Part shown: piece by piece, positions 11,288 through 23,103 of the stretch
Position numbering within the stretch: position 1 is the stretch's first letter
Layout: every line of letters begins with the position of its first letter
Source of the DNA: Hygrophila difformis
Lineage: Eukaryota; Streptophyta; Magnoliopsida; Lamiales; Acanthaceae
DNA length: 64,000 nt
Direction: 5' to 3'
Assembly: GCA_030278955.1 (NCBI GenBank)
Contig: JAOANR010000003.1
Span: 59,017,628-59,081,627 of the forward strand
The notes under the pieces: generated by a model
The model's input: only the letters and a program-made list of their open reading frames with translations
What the model was told of the DNA's origin: nothing
The model's database searches: none
Position numbers and translations under genes: made by a program

Positions 11288-12070
11288 ATCGGAGGTAGCA
11301 TGGTGCGGATTCACACTCGTGCGGACGTGCGTCCGCAACCATTGATCAATTTCATCATCCAACGGTTGGGATCATTTGTAGGGTTAGTTTCGTAATTTTA
11401 CTTTTTAGTTATTTAATGTGTTGTATTCGCAATATAAGATATACAATTCAGCGACATGACATACACAACTCAACGACGGAGCCAATCCAATTCAGTGGCG
11501 CATCATATGCGATTCAGCGATATTATAATGTTCATCTCGGCGACCTTTGAAGTTAGAGCCGTTTAAAGTTCATTGTGATTTTAAACGCATCTCAGCGACT
11601 AGCCTTATCACAATTCAGCGACATGGCCAATAGAATTCCGCGACATAAGATATGCAATTCAACGACATTATTGTATTTATTTCAGTGACACAATTTAATA
11701 CATTTAAGCGACATAGTTATGTGCATTTGAACGCATCTCAGCGACATAGCCCACATAATTCAGCGACATGACATATGTAAATTCAGCAATAACGCTGATA
11801 CAATTCAGCGCCTTGATATAGAACTGCTCAGCGACATGCTATAGTATTTTTCAGCGATATATTTATGCCTACCTCAGCGACATGTTATGCACATCTTAGC
11901 GGCATAATAGAGTATATTCAGCGACATGGTAAATGAGGAAACCATTACACATTTTTTTGACAATTTTACCGTTTTGAATTTATAGTCGTTAGATCTAATT
12001 CAATGGATGAGATTGTGTCTTCTACCGTGCTTCCGAATATTTTGGAAGCACCATAACCGTTCCCAAAAAA
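11288..12070. mobile_element. Probable non-autonomous DNA transposon with CAGCGACAT array
   Basis: The interior (about 11445-11930) is an irregular array of the motif TTCAGCGACATG and close variants, with seven or so exact CAGCGACAT cores and about ten diverged ones, mostly 25-60 bp apart and all on one strand. The flanks share a short ATGGTGC inverted motif (about 11300 and the complement near 12045), suggesting imperfect terminal inverted repeats. There is no coding capacity. The element class and exact ends are uncertain. Confidence 0.45.
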
Positions 12071-12284
12071 ATTACCCTCTTAACAAGGCATCCACGTGGC
12101 ATATATCTCTTTTGAAGAGTTAATAATAAAATAAAAATAAAAATACATTTGCAAATGAAATATTTTAAAGTTATCAGTACTATGTTTAAAATGTAAATAG
12201 TTAAAGGACTACAGTGTAAAAAAAGAAAAACCACTTGCAATGAGTAATAATATTAGTTACTTTGCTAATGTATGTTTAAAATAA

Positions 12285-12450
12285 ATTTAATTATAACTTG
12301 GCCCAGTAGTCAAGTCCGTTGACATTTAATTATAACTTGGCCAAGTAGTCAAGTCCGTTGACTTTCAACCTTCTGCAGGTTAGGGTTCGATCCTCCATCC
12401 AACTCCTTATACCCGATTCAAGGTACAGGAAAATTGCCTGTGGTTGATAG
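12285..12450 (+). repeat. tRNA-derived SINE-like repeat with 39 bp head duplication
   Basis: Contains a tRNA B-box (GGTTCGATCC at ~12384) preceded by an A-box-like CTTGGCCAAGTAGTCAAG. The head is duplicated as two 39 bp direct repeats starting at 12285 and 12324. The related repeat at 34.43 kb has the same AAGTCCNTTGAC phrase. Confidence 0.6.
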
Positions 12451-12649
12451 TCGATCATATTCTTGGGCATAATTATGAAAGGTAAGTAACATACTACAGA
12501 TGAGAGGAAGGAAAAGGAAAGGAAAGGGAAGGAAGTTATCCAAAATTCCCACAGATTTCTTCAGAGTCATATATATATGTAACTAAAAGCTTATGTATAT
12601 CCATCACAGGTACAGAAAGTAAAATAGATAGAGAGGGATGAGGGATCCC

Positions 12650-13515
12650 CTCTCCCAACAAACATCCATTATTCTCAGCAATTTAAACCCACAAGTTCTC
12701 ACCACCCCTGAAACTGCCGCGTGCTGCGAGCAGTGGTGTAGAACCACGTACCACCTTCCGTCATGAAGCTCAAAAACATTTGTGACGTTTAAACGGTGGT
12801 AAAGGTAAACGGAAAAAGATCTTCATAGTGACCCATGCCGTATCCCCTACAATACGAGCTCTGACATGACTTATACCAAAATCAGGTATCTGCACACAGC
12901 TGAATAGCACCCCTCCAGCTTTTGTAAAACTGATTCGTAACTACAGAAACCATATATCAAACAGTTAAGTTCATAAACTCTTAAGCATGGTACACTAAAG
13001 ACATTAATGGGGAAAAATGATATCAACGCAGGATCTTATCGTAAACATGGACATATTGATGAAGCCCAGAATTCAACACAGGCTATGGACATTATTAACA
13101 TATAGTGCAACAGAATTTTATCCTTGAATTTCTTTTTCTTTTGTCTTTTTTAGTCTTTGTGGCAGACTCCATTGCAGTCTAAATGGGGAAATTGAGTGGA
13201 TCAGAAATAGCAATGCAATTGGACTAGCACTTGAATTTAAATTTTACTACTAAGAAAGTAAAATATTCGATGAGTATAATAAGGAAGAATATCATTCATG
13301 AATAAAAAGTAGCTTAATTACCCAACAGATTGACGCCTCTTTCATGAACACATTTGACTAATCTGCTTTAAGCCAAATCCGTCTCATAGCTAGAGATAGA
13401 CCTCCTTTTGCAATACTAAAAAACTCAGTATTGGCACAGAAAACTGCTTTGTAGTTGCATAATAAGCTTTCCAGCCATTTGGTGGGGTTATATAACTTTC
13501 CTCTGGCTCAAAATC
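12650..13515 (-). pseudogene. SKIP8: F-box protein SKIP8-like pseudogene (two exons recognised)
   Basis: The minus-strand exon 13515-13322 begins after a CCTACCAG acceptor and encodes a TPPNGWKAYYATT motif. A shifted frame then reads ANTEFFSIAKGGLSLAM and LKAD, and a second shift gives VKCVHER. The exon ends before GTAATT. A second exon from 12940 encodes ISHVRARIVGDTAWVTMK, then in a shifted frame NVTNVFELHDGRWYVVLHH. These blocks match the C-terminal SnoaL/NTF2-like half of plant F-box protein SKIP8 as I recall it, a predicted SCF ubiquitin-ligase adaptor. At least three frameshifts mean it is not functional, unless the assembly is poor here. The F-box exon is not seen and may lie in the assembly gap upstream. 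Confidence 0.65.
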
Positions 13516-13724
13516 CTGGTAGGTTGGGACAAAAGTGCAACAGAAAGAAGCATTTTTAGTATTTCAGAAATGGCTTGAACTATTAAGTGAAAATTATTTC
13601 ACTCCATGGTAAGTAATATCAGAACCAAATTATATAGATAAAAACAAACAAGGGAATAACTTTTGCGCTAAGTAGATGACTTGTCTGCAGGTGAAGGATA
13701 ATTCGATGTATGGACTAGATGAAG

Positions 13725-14224
13725 NNNNNNNNNNNNNNNNNNNNNNNNNNNNNNNNNNNNNNNNNNNNNNNNNNNNNNNNNNNNNNNNNNNNNNNNNNNN
13801 NNNNNNNNNNNNNNNNNNNNNNNNNNNNNNNNNNNNNNNNNNNNNNNNNNNNNNNNNNNNNNNNNNNNNNNNNNNNNNNNNNNNNNNNNNNNNNNNNNNN
13901 NNNNNNNNNNNNNNNNNNNNNNNNNNNNNNNNNNNNNNNNNNNNNNNNNNNNNNNNNNNNNNNNNNNNNNNNNNNNNNNNNNNNNNNNNNNNNNNNNNNN
14001 NNNNNNNNNNNNNNNNNNNNNNNNNNNNNNNNNNNNNNNNNNNNNNNNNNNNNNNNNNNNNNNNNNNNNNNNNNNNNNNNNNNNNNNNNNNNNNNNNNNN
14101 NNNNNNNNNNNNNNNNNNNNNNNNNNNNNNNNNNNNNNNNNNNNNNNNNNNNNNNNNNNNNNNNNNNNNNNNNNNNNNNNNNNNNNNNNNNNNNNNNNNN
14201 NNNNNNNNNNNNNNNNNNNNNNNN
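13725..14224. other. Assembly gap (500 N)
   Basis: Exactly 500 unknown bases, the usual placeholder for a scaffold gap of unknown size. Any frame crossing it is meaningless. Confidence 0.99.
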
Positions 14225-14846
14225 CACAATCCCACTGAGACGACATAAATTGTACGGCATAACAGGTAAAAAAGAAATACACGCGGCCAACTGCTCTAAC
14301 ACTTCAGTATCAAAGAGACAAGGACATGTCCGGATCGTCCTATGGCTGCCAGCTCCATCTTCCTCTTCATCATTCATTTCAATATTCAGTCACCCCTCTT
14401 TAGAGAGCCCCTCACCAGTCTTCTCAGTGTTGTGTAGACAATATAGCACTTATGAAATGTATCACAGTGAAAATCCTATAAATGTACTTCAACATCACGT
14501 CTCCCCTCCACCAGTATTCAAGTCAAATATATCGAAGCCAATCAAGGGCAAAATTAGGATGAAGGGGTGAAAATTCAGCAGAATTAGCTAGATAAGAAAA
14601 CTGAAGCAACTTGGAAAATGCTCATACTGGTTTAGGCAAAGGATATGGAAAAGATCAAAAACTGATCCCAAGGTAACCGCCCCATGCTGAATAAAGGATT
14701 GAAAAAAAGAAAACAGAAATATTCCAACCCAGGCACCAAACTACATAAACCACACAAATATTCCTAAACATAAGTTGAATTGCAGTGGCGGATCCAAAAA
14801 AAAATTTTAAATGGTGTTCCAAAAAATAGTGAAAGTTATATTTAAA
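14225..14846. other. Unassigned sequence ending in a truncated MITE head
   Basis: 14225-14783 is intron-like or intergenic with nothing identifiable. At 14784 a CAGTGGCGGATCC motif matches the hAT-type MITE end found at 32.65-32.96 kb. The remainder of that MITE is missing because the Helitron end begins at 14847. Confidence 0.4.
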
Positions 14847-15956
14847 CTAGATTTTTCGCCCGCGCTACGCGCACGGGTGTTAATTCTATTTTTATTTTTT
14901 TTGCTTAACAACATATAAAGGCTACAGAAAAAAAATCAAAAAACAAAATCAATGGGCCCGAGGGAACCAAGTGCCAGCGGAATCTGCCTTAATAAGAGGC
15001 CACATTCGTCTGGCGGAAAGACCCACGTCGTAAAGAAGTGTTCGTTATCAGCTCCTTTCTATTAACTAATATTAACTCGATACAAACTAATATTAACTTG
15101 ATTAATTTAAAATGATAGAAGATATTATTTTAGTATATTTATGAACAAAATATTTTTTTAATAATATATAATTTCTATCATCATTTTTTTCAAAATAATA
15201 GAAGAAATAAATTTTTAATTTTTTTATCATAATACATACCAAAATATAAATTCAAATTTTTATGCAAATAGTTTACCAAAAAAAATTTATGCAAATAAAA
15301 CATAAATAGAAAATTTTAATTTATTAAGATTACCAACCCTCCTAATTATAAAATAATTTGTATAATTAAAATAATTAAGTATATTAAAACTTTCACCTTT
15401 GTAACTCATTCTTAATCACCGAAAAAATATATTGACTAATAAAAACATATATAAAAGATAAACTACCATAAAGGATAAATTATCATAATATTAATTTATG
15501 TACACAAAATAATAGTTTGATTTTTTTAATTAATGGAGTACTTATTTTCTTGTGTATATTATTTAATTTTCAACATTAGTCTTTTTGGAATATAAAGTTA
15601 AACCCATAATATATATTTTTATAAAGATAATGAATTATCAACTAAAAGAGCAATATAGGCAGAACAATAAAATTATGGTTTCATGATTTATTATACTATT
15701 ATATATTCTAATATTAGGGATAAATGACGGAGATGAATAGATTTGCAATCCTACGGTCATTGAATTTTAGGATGAAGTGAATTTATTTTCTACACCTTTG
15801 ATATGTATCTTTATGATAGATATGCATATATTTGAAGTAAAATTACTGTTTAAACCCATAATATATAATTTTTTATAAAGAGATTAATAATAACTTAAAA
15901 GGACAATATAGTCAACATAATAAAAATATGTTATTTATTATATAGATTATCATCCC
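14847..15956 (-). mobile_element. Non-autonomous Helitron (1,110 bp)
   Basis: Read on the minus strand, the 3' end is a GC hairpin (CCCGTGCGCGTAGCGCGGG) followed a few bases later by CTAG and a host T (14846), the canonical Helitron terminus. The 5' end starts TCTATATAATAAA at 15956 with a host A beside it. No coding sequence; the interior is AT-rich. Confidence 0.75.
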
Positions 15957-16929
15957 TACTATTATACATACTAGTATTTTTGCCCGCCTTCGGCTCGGGT
16001 GTTTTTTAAATAAAACAATAATTTAATCAATTTATTTTATTAGAATAAATAAATTTAGTGGAATATCATTAGATTACTATGTTTTATCATATTTGTTAAT
16101 AATGCTCTTTCATGTAGAGTTTAAAGTTTATAAATTAAAATTTAATGATTATTCAAATTATAGTATTTACTACATACAAATTTTAAAATTATTTTTGTAT
16201 TTATTATAAAAGTTGAACGCTAAATACAAATATAAATTTAAAAATTATAAAAAAAAATATTGGTTCATATTAATCAAATGATTAACATTGGGCTGGTCAA
16301 TCGAAGTTATTTTGCACATTTGTCTTTCGCATAAGTTGGCCATCTGCAATTTGCAATATTTTTGTATAATTTATCATTAAAATTTAGTTGTCAAACTTTG
16401 TAAATTTTAGTGATTTATTGATATAGTTTTGATGAAGTAATTTATGATTGGGTAGATTTTCATTCTTCATAAGAATTCTCAAAGGCATATATATAAAAGG
16501 CCTGAATTTATGAAAGATTCGCCGATTATACAAAAAGTATATATACAACACAAAGTCTTGCTATTTTTAGTCAATTCATATCTTTTATATATGTGTGTAT
16601 ATATATATTGAATCATTGTCTTTACCATAGTAGTTTATTCATCTTCAATTGGCACTACTTTTGTATATTTTTTAACAATATTTGGTTGTTAAATTTTGTG
16701 TATTTCATTATTTTTCGACATAGAGTTTGTGGAAAATTTTCTAATTATGTACATTTGTCATTGAATAAAAGAATTCTTAGATGCATGCATATAATTTCAT
16801 CATGTAAAGGCATGTATTCATCATATTGTCATGACTTATGACACAATTTAACAATTGAAATATTATATTATTCATTATATCAATATTGTAATATGGAAAC
16901 TACTTATGTGGTGGGTAATATTGTACAAA

Positions 16930-17215
16930 ATTAGTACACAATCACCTTGTCATCCAGCTCCAGAGTGAAAGCTGACCCCACAAACCAAAATGAGCTATTT
17001 CCAGTCTAGCTCCAGAGTGAAGGCTGACCCCACAAACCAAAATGAGCTATTTCCAGTTTGCTTTGACCCCACTCACGCACACCTTGGGAGACTTCCCAGA
17101 ACGTCACTCATCCTAAAATTACTCCAAGGCAAGCACGCTTAACTTTGAAGTTCTTATAGGATGATTACCAAGAAAAAAAAGGTACATTGTTGGTATGAGT
17201 AATTTATTTCATTTC
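16930..17215 (-). mobile_element. Cassandra-type LTR with 5S rRNA-derived segment
   Basis: On the minus strand, 17172-17081 reads as a degenerate 5S rRNA: AAGTTAAGCGTGCTTG, then GGATGAGTGACGTTCTGGGA, including the region of the internal Pol III promoter. This is followed by GTGAGTGGGGTCAAAGC and TTTGGTTTGTGGGGTCAG, matching what I know of Cassandra TRIM LTRs. A 52 bp unit starting at 16956 is repeated at 17008. Only one LTR is visible, so it is a solo or truncated copy. Confidence 0.78.
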
Positions 17216-18114
17216 ACTCCATCTAAACCATTATATTCTCTAGATTTTTTTACTTTTTTTGAGAAATGAAAATTGTAGGGATTAATGAGATTATGTCTAA
17301 TAATTGAATGGTGATGTGGTTTAGTGTTTCTTTTTTTTCTTTTTTTTCCAATTTTTAACGAATAATATAAATTTATTTAATTAGTATGATATGAAATTTT
17401 TCCGTTTTATCTTTTTTATAGCCATCGTTCAATATTTTTAATGTTAATGGATTGATTATATTTAAATATTTTTTAGAAAGAAAGACTTAAATTAAATCTA
17501 AAAATGACAACATAGTCCGTACATATCAAAATTCAAAAGAAATAATAATTTATTATATATAGATTAAATCATAAGAAATATTAAAATACTAATATTAATA
17601 ATTCAACCAAAAAATATTTTCGAAAAATATGTTAATTAAAAAATATTAAATTTTTGTCTTTCTATTAAAAAATATTTAAAAAATAATTATAATCATATCT
17701 ATCTATAATTAAAAAAATTATATTTAAATTTTGTCTTTCTATTATACAGCTTATTAAATATTTTTAATGATATTAAAATTTATAGTTAAACCTACTAAAA
17801 ATTAGGTTTAAAATTTGATTAAATCTTACTATAGCGGATTAGAATTTTTTTTATTAAATATAATTTATGATAGAATAACTAAGGTATAGTTATCTATATA
17901 ATATGACTAATAAAATATATATTGAAAATAATATATTAAATAAAAGAATATATAATATATACATTTAACATATATTTACTAAAGTTCAGCTATAAAACTA
18001 AATATTTACTAAACATTAAATAGATTATAATTTGTTGAGCATTTTTATCTTTTGAAAATATATAGAAAGATTTTTTGAAGATTTATTTGTAATATATAGA
18101 TTTATGATCTAAAT
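17216..18114. other. AT-rich Helitron interior
   Basis: Long A/T runs with no frame or recognisable repeat. The segment near 18060-18110 resembles 26.52-26.60 kb, outside the nested LTR element, as expected for related Helitron sequence on both sides. Confidence 0.4.
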
Positions 18115-21082
18115 TGTAACACCCCGGTTTTGGTAACCCAGGCCGGGATGCCACCGCCACACCTCCCTAGCAAGACACGGTTTCTCCGAGCTCACTAAAG
18201 AGATGCAAGGCTATGGTTTTCAGAATTTAAAACATTCAAACAGCCCATTCATAAATAATTTAAAAATAATACATCAAAGTTGCAGCGGAAATATAAGTTG
18301 TGCAGCGGAAATAAAGTATAAGGGCCGACATGGCCAAAACACGGGTTAAACAGGCCCGTTCATGCAAGTCGTAATTAAATGCAGGGATTTAAAATAAAGA
18401 TTTCCCCTAATGTTCCCATGTATGCATATGACGATGCATATTCTTCGTACTCTGTAGAAAAAAGGAGATATATGGTTTGGGTCAGCAAAAACGCGCTGAG
18501 TAAGTTAACACATAGCATGGGTTAGGGGTTTCAAAGCCTTTAATTAAATTTGATAAAAAGATGTTTGAGCTTTTAAAAAAAATTCTTCCCGTTACGCCAT
18601 CATCTCAACAATATATCATTTAGCCGGTGATCCGGCGGCCTCAGCCAATTTCAAAAATATCATTTCTCAAAATATTTTTCGTTTCTTTTATAGTTCACCA
18701 TTCACCAGGGCTCTTGTGACCGCAATCCTCATACTCAATATTTCCGCAGGAAATCATACAATCGCCCTTGGGGAATCTAACCCGCAAGAACTCAATACAT
18801 CCTGGGGAATCTAACCCGCAGGAAAACATACAATCGCCCTTGGGGAATCTAACCCGCAAGAACTCAAATACATCATAGGGAATCAAACCCGCATGAATCA
18901 TATTGATAATGTCAAACTTGGTCACAAGTCCCCAATGTTTCAAAAGAATTCTTTTAAAGAAAATGTGTTTATTTGGTGTAACGGGATTTTTTTAAAAAAT
19001 ATAGCTTTATCGTAATTCCAACTTCTCGATCGTTGTTTAAAAGATTTCAAAAATCGATCGATGTCACAGTTTGCGCCTTTTTGGTTTAAAAATCCATTTC
19101 TTAGGCGATTGATTTGAAATTTTCACAGTAACTCAAAAACATCCCAACGAACAACTTTCGTGTTTTAAGTTTTTCGGAAAAACGATGGGAAGCATGTCAA
19201 AAATCAAGTTTTCTTCAGAAACAAAAAGCTGTCAGGATTCAGGTTTGACAACGTTAAAAGATTCGACTTTTTGACATATCAAATGGACTTCAAAAATTCT
19301 GAAATTTTACAGACACATACTAGACTTGATTTCCAACAACTTTTATTTAGAACTCAAAGATTGGTTCGGGCTAGAAATGATAGGAATAAGCTCCTCACGA
19401 TCGGTTATGAAATCTGTCATCCTTTGAAAATTCTTAAAAACGCAGAATATGTCCGACATGATTTGGGGTATCAAAACTTGATGAAAATTTCTGAAATTTT
19501 TACACAATATAGCTTATGATCTTTGGATCAAAATCTTAGTTTTGAGTTTTCAGGTTTGAACACTCGAAGTAATAGAAATATGCTCATCAAGTTCGGTTAA
19601 GAAATCTGTCAAGGTTCTTGACATCGGTTCTAACGCAGATCGGATCGGCTCGAGTTTGGAGGTTCAAATCTCAATGAAAAATTCTAAAAACTTACAGTAA
19701 TATTCCAAACTCATAGATCTACAATTCTTATGTTCAACTCCAATCCTAGATCGGTCTAGATCTAAGGTCAAAATAACCAACAAGTTTGAATAAAGAATCT
19801 ATCACTATTTCAAGATCTAAGTCGATGGCAGGTCTGTTCATGGTCGTTTTCGGATATCAAAACACGATGAAAAATTATGAAATTTTTACAGTAGCTAGAT
19901 TAATGTCTTAGGAATGTTTTTCATGTTTTGGGTTTTTCCGTTTGAAGACTTTTAAGGGTCCGAAAAATTCATACGAAAACGCTGCGCCGGGGGTTTTTCT
20001 TGTTGACAGATTTTAGAGTTTTTAAAACTCTATGTTTGGTTGCATTTTAAGTCACCCAAAACCATAGTAAGGTTAACTTACAGTGGGGATGATGTTTAGG
20101 AGGTCACGGGGTCGTCCGGAATCCACGGGATGTCACGAACGAATCTCCTCCACCCGATTTATTCTTCCTTTGGCTCCGATTTGTGTTTGAATATGAAGAT
20201 TCGTAAGTTTAGGATGATGGTTGTGATCTTAAAACAATAAGGAAACTTGATTTACATCTTACCAACAATCCAAAGCTTGCAATCCTTGATCTACATACTT
20301 CCTTGGTCGGATTTGGTTGCCGGAAAGTCGCCGGAAGTTCGCCGGAAAGTCGCCGGAAGGTAAAGCTTTGTGTTTTTGATTTTGGGAGAGTTTTGGGATG
20401 AAGAAAGGGTGTGGATGGCTGATAAATGAGTGTTTGGGGATGTATTTTGGGCACAAAAAGGGCCAAAATCCGACAATAGCATGTGCTGCTACAGTAGTGC
20501 TACAGTAGTGCTACAGTAGCCGCACATGCTACAGTACCTTTTAATTATTTTTTTTTTTTTTTTTTAATATTAAGATTCTTTCTTTACAAAAATAAAAATC
20601 ATAATGTGGGAATTATCCGTGATTGTTGGGACAATTCGATAAACTCGTTTCGAGTTGCTATCTTCCGATAAATAATAAATTCCGCTCTCTCGGAATTATT
20701 TCGGTTTTAATAATTTAAATCCAATTCTTTACTTTTGGATTTAAATTTTCGATGGCGATTTCTCGGATTCGTCGGCTTCCAATTTGTCGTCTTTTGATTC
20801 CCGTGCAATAACTTGTATCATTAAATTTCTTCCGACTTCACGGGTTCTTGGATTTAAAATTCTTTTCCTTCTTGAATTTAATTCCAATTGTCTTGACTCA
20901 ATTGATGGAATGTCTTCGGGCTTCCTTTCCCTCTTTTATTCCATTTTGAATTTAAATCTATCGGCGTTTCATTTCCGAGCAATAATTTATCGTGATAAAT
21001 TATTTTCTTCTCGGAAATATTTTAACATTGATCGGAATAAATTTTATTCCTTTGGGCGTTGATAAAAATCAGGGGTATTACA
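18115..21082 (-). repeat. 3' LTR of the gag-only element
   Basis: 2,968 bp. It contains tandem GGGGAATCTAACCCGC units (about 18775-18900), a degenerate ~190 bp array built around GAAATTTTTACAG (19.1-19.9 kb), a four-fold GTCGCCGGAA run (about 20325-20360) and a TGCTACAGTAG run (about 20487-20533). The flanking polypurine tract lies at about 21085-21096. Confidence 0.93.
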
Positions 21083-21458
21083 GTCTACCCCCCCTTAAGA
21101 ATCAACTTCGTCCTCGAAGTTGCGCGACTTATTGACCGATTGATTGATTGATTGTATCGTTGTGTTTTGTTTGTTTGATATCATTCGACTGAACCCAGAA
21201 TTGAAATTTCCAAGTTGCCTACGTACCCTGTGAAGGGATCAAGTCATTACGTAGTTCAAAAATTTATTTGGGATACAAAATATTCGAGTTTCAAAATAAA
21301 TGCTTATGCTTTCTTACGGGGTATTACATCCTCCCCCCCTTAAGATTACAGTTATGTCCCCATAACTGCCTATGCATTATTCCCACGAAGGTTCGAGTAT
21401 CATCGCCTATGATCCTTCCTCAATGAGCTGGTAAGTCAGCTTGATCAATGTCGTTCAA

Positions 21459-22532
21459 TCATCCCATGGCTCTTCCTTGATTCCCTTGTTGAGGGTCTAC
21501 CAGATCCAGCCTTTTTTCAATCATCTCTTCACGAACATTGCATTCTCTAATCATGTGGTCTTCCCCTCCACATCTATAACAAGTTCCGCGCCTTGGGCAT
21601 TCGCGCACCAGATGGGCTTGGTGGCACTGCGAGCAACGTGGTATGACTGTATGACGTATGCCGTTTCTCCCATAATTGAAACCTTTATTCTTATTCTCCT
21701 TAAAATTGCCATTGCTAATGTTTCGCTTCTTTTTCTCAAACTCTTGCGAGTCCTTGCTCGACTCACCGGTTTCTTTACGCTTCAGTTGCTGGACTCGATC
21801 AATTGCTACAGCTCGATCGTAAACCGTCTGCAGGTTTGTGAATTGTCCTACTGCAAGTATCTCCCGGATACTAAGGTTCAGACCCATCTCGAATTTCTGA
21901 GCCTTGTCAGAGTCAGTTGGTACTATCCTTGTAGCGAATCGCACCAATTCCTTGAATTTGGTGTAGTACTCTTGTACTGTTTGCGCTCCTTGTCTGAGGT
22001 TGATGAATTCCTCGTACTTTGCGGTCTTGGTGCTCAGTGGGTAGAATCTTTCTCTCAAGGCTTCCTTAAGTCCTTCCCAGGTGTAGGATTCTTCATCTTC
22101 CTCTGAATTCGTTTGAAGGTTTTGCCACCACTCATCGGCTTCGCCTCCTAAGTAGTAGGTCGCTACATGTATCTTCTCCTCGTCGGGGCATTTGATAGCG
22201 TCCAAGAGTTTGTCAAAGGTACGGATCCAACCCTCCAACTTGGCCGGATCCTCTTGCCCGTCATAATGGGGTGGGTTGTAGGGGTTTACCAATGCCAAGT
22301 AGTTGACTCGGGCTACTGGCGGAGGTATTGCCGCTTGTGCCCTATGCACCTCGGCATTGCCTAATGCTACGAGTACTTCTTCTACCGTCCTTAAACGTTC
22401 ATCCATGTTGTTGGGAATAGGAGGCATTCGATCTCCTACGTTCGGAGGAATCTTATTGTTGTTAGGTGCGTTTGGGAGATTAGTGTCAGTGCCGTTTGGG
22501 CTTACCTTCCTCAGTTTCCTTCTAGGTGCCAT
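21459..22532 (-). CDS. Gag polyprotein of the TR-GAG element
   Basis: Intact 357-residue frame. A retrotransposon gag domain spans about residues 90-240, with GEADEWWQNL, WEGLKEALRERFYP and LRQGAQTVQEYYTKFKELV, the usual capsid helices. Two zinc knuckles follow at residues 300-312 (CX2CX3HX4C, one spacer residue short) and 318-331 (canonical CX2CX4HX4C). The Lys/Asn-rich linker before them should bind RNA. The product would package the element's RNA into particles supplied with enzymes from an autonomous relative. The start codon 22532 lies ~570 bp inside the primer site. The frame is undamaged, which fits the young LTRs. Confidence 0.9.
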   Translation of the reverse strand: MAPRRKLRKVSPNGTDTNLPNAPNNNKIPPNVGDRMPPIPNNMDERLRTVEEVLVALGNAEVHRAQAAIPPPVARVNYLALVNPYNPPHYDGQEDPAKLEGWIRTFDKLLDAIKCPDEEKIHVATYYLGGEADEWWQNLQTNSEEDEESYTWEGLKEALRERFYPLSTKTAKYEEFINLRQGAQTVQEYYTKFKELVRFATRIVPTDSDKAQKFEMGLNLSIREILAVGQFTNLQTVYDRAVAIDRVQQLKRKETGESSKDSQEFEKKKRNISNGNFKENKNKGFNYGRNGIRHTVIPRCSQCHQAHLVRECPRRGTCYRCGGEDHMIRECNVREEMIEKRLDLVDPQQGNQGRAMG

Positions 22533-22965
22533 TTTCTGTTATAGAAGCACGCGAAGATGAGTTTTTAAGTGATCAAGATCTAGGACTAAGGCAAGGTTAG
22601 TCTTAAGTTGGCACTCCTAAGTCAAGATCATGTCAAGTTCTAAGGTAGGAGTGTTCCTTATTACCGATAATTCACATAAAAAGGGTTAGTGTAAATATTT
22701 ATGCATGCATATGCATATGTGTTCCCCCCAAAAAAAATTTTATGCATGCATTTATTTATCCATGGGTTTTAAAAATAAATTTATTCCATGGATAGATTAA
22801 AATAAGGATAAAAAGTTTGGGCCACTATATTGGGCCGAAAGAAATAAATTATTTGGGCTTTAATTTCAAAATAATAATTGGGCTCTTTAAAATATCTTAC
22901 TAGTTTAGAAATGATAATTTTAAAAATAATAATACTTGAAAATAATAGTTTAAAAATATTCTGGG

Positions 22966-23103
22966 CTCTGATACCACATTGTATCAGATATTTTCTTTAA
23001 AATAATTAGCTTTAAAATAGTCTGGGCTCTGATACCAACTTTGGTATCAGATATTTTCTTTAAAATAATTAGCTTTAAAATAGTCTGGGCTCTGATACCA
23101 ACT
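22966..23103 (-). promoter_or_regulatory. Triplicated tRNA-iMet primer-binding site
   Basis: The LTR-adjacent minus-strand primer site TTGGTATCAGAGCC (plus strand 23088-23101) occurs again 63 bp further in (near 23025-23038) and, slightly changed, another 61 bp in (near 22964-22977). Between the copies lie inverted versions, so CTGATACCAA, two or three bases, then TTGGTATCAG forms a near-perfect palindrome at about 23029-23051. Only one site is normally needed. Confidence 0.85.

Noticed and set aside
11445..11930. CRISPR-like array
   Set aside because: Short repeated words with unlike spacers, but repeats are 9-12 bp, irregular in spacing, and the DNA is plant nuclear. No cas genes.
13630..14570. 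Several long open frames across the gap
   Set aside because: They consist almost entirely of unknown bases in the 500-N gap.
17081..17172. Functional 5S rRNA gene
   Set aside because: Too diverged, no terminator or tandem array, and its flanks match Cassandra LTR sequence.
21441..22106. 221-codon plus-strand frame
   Set aside because: It is the complement of the intact gag gene and has no recognisable domain.
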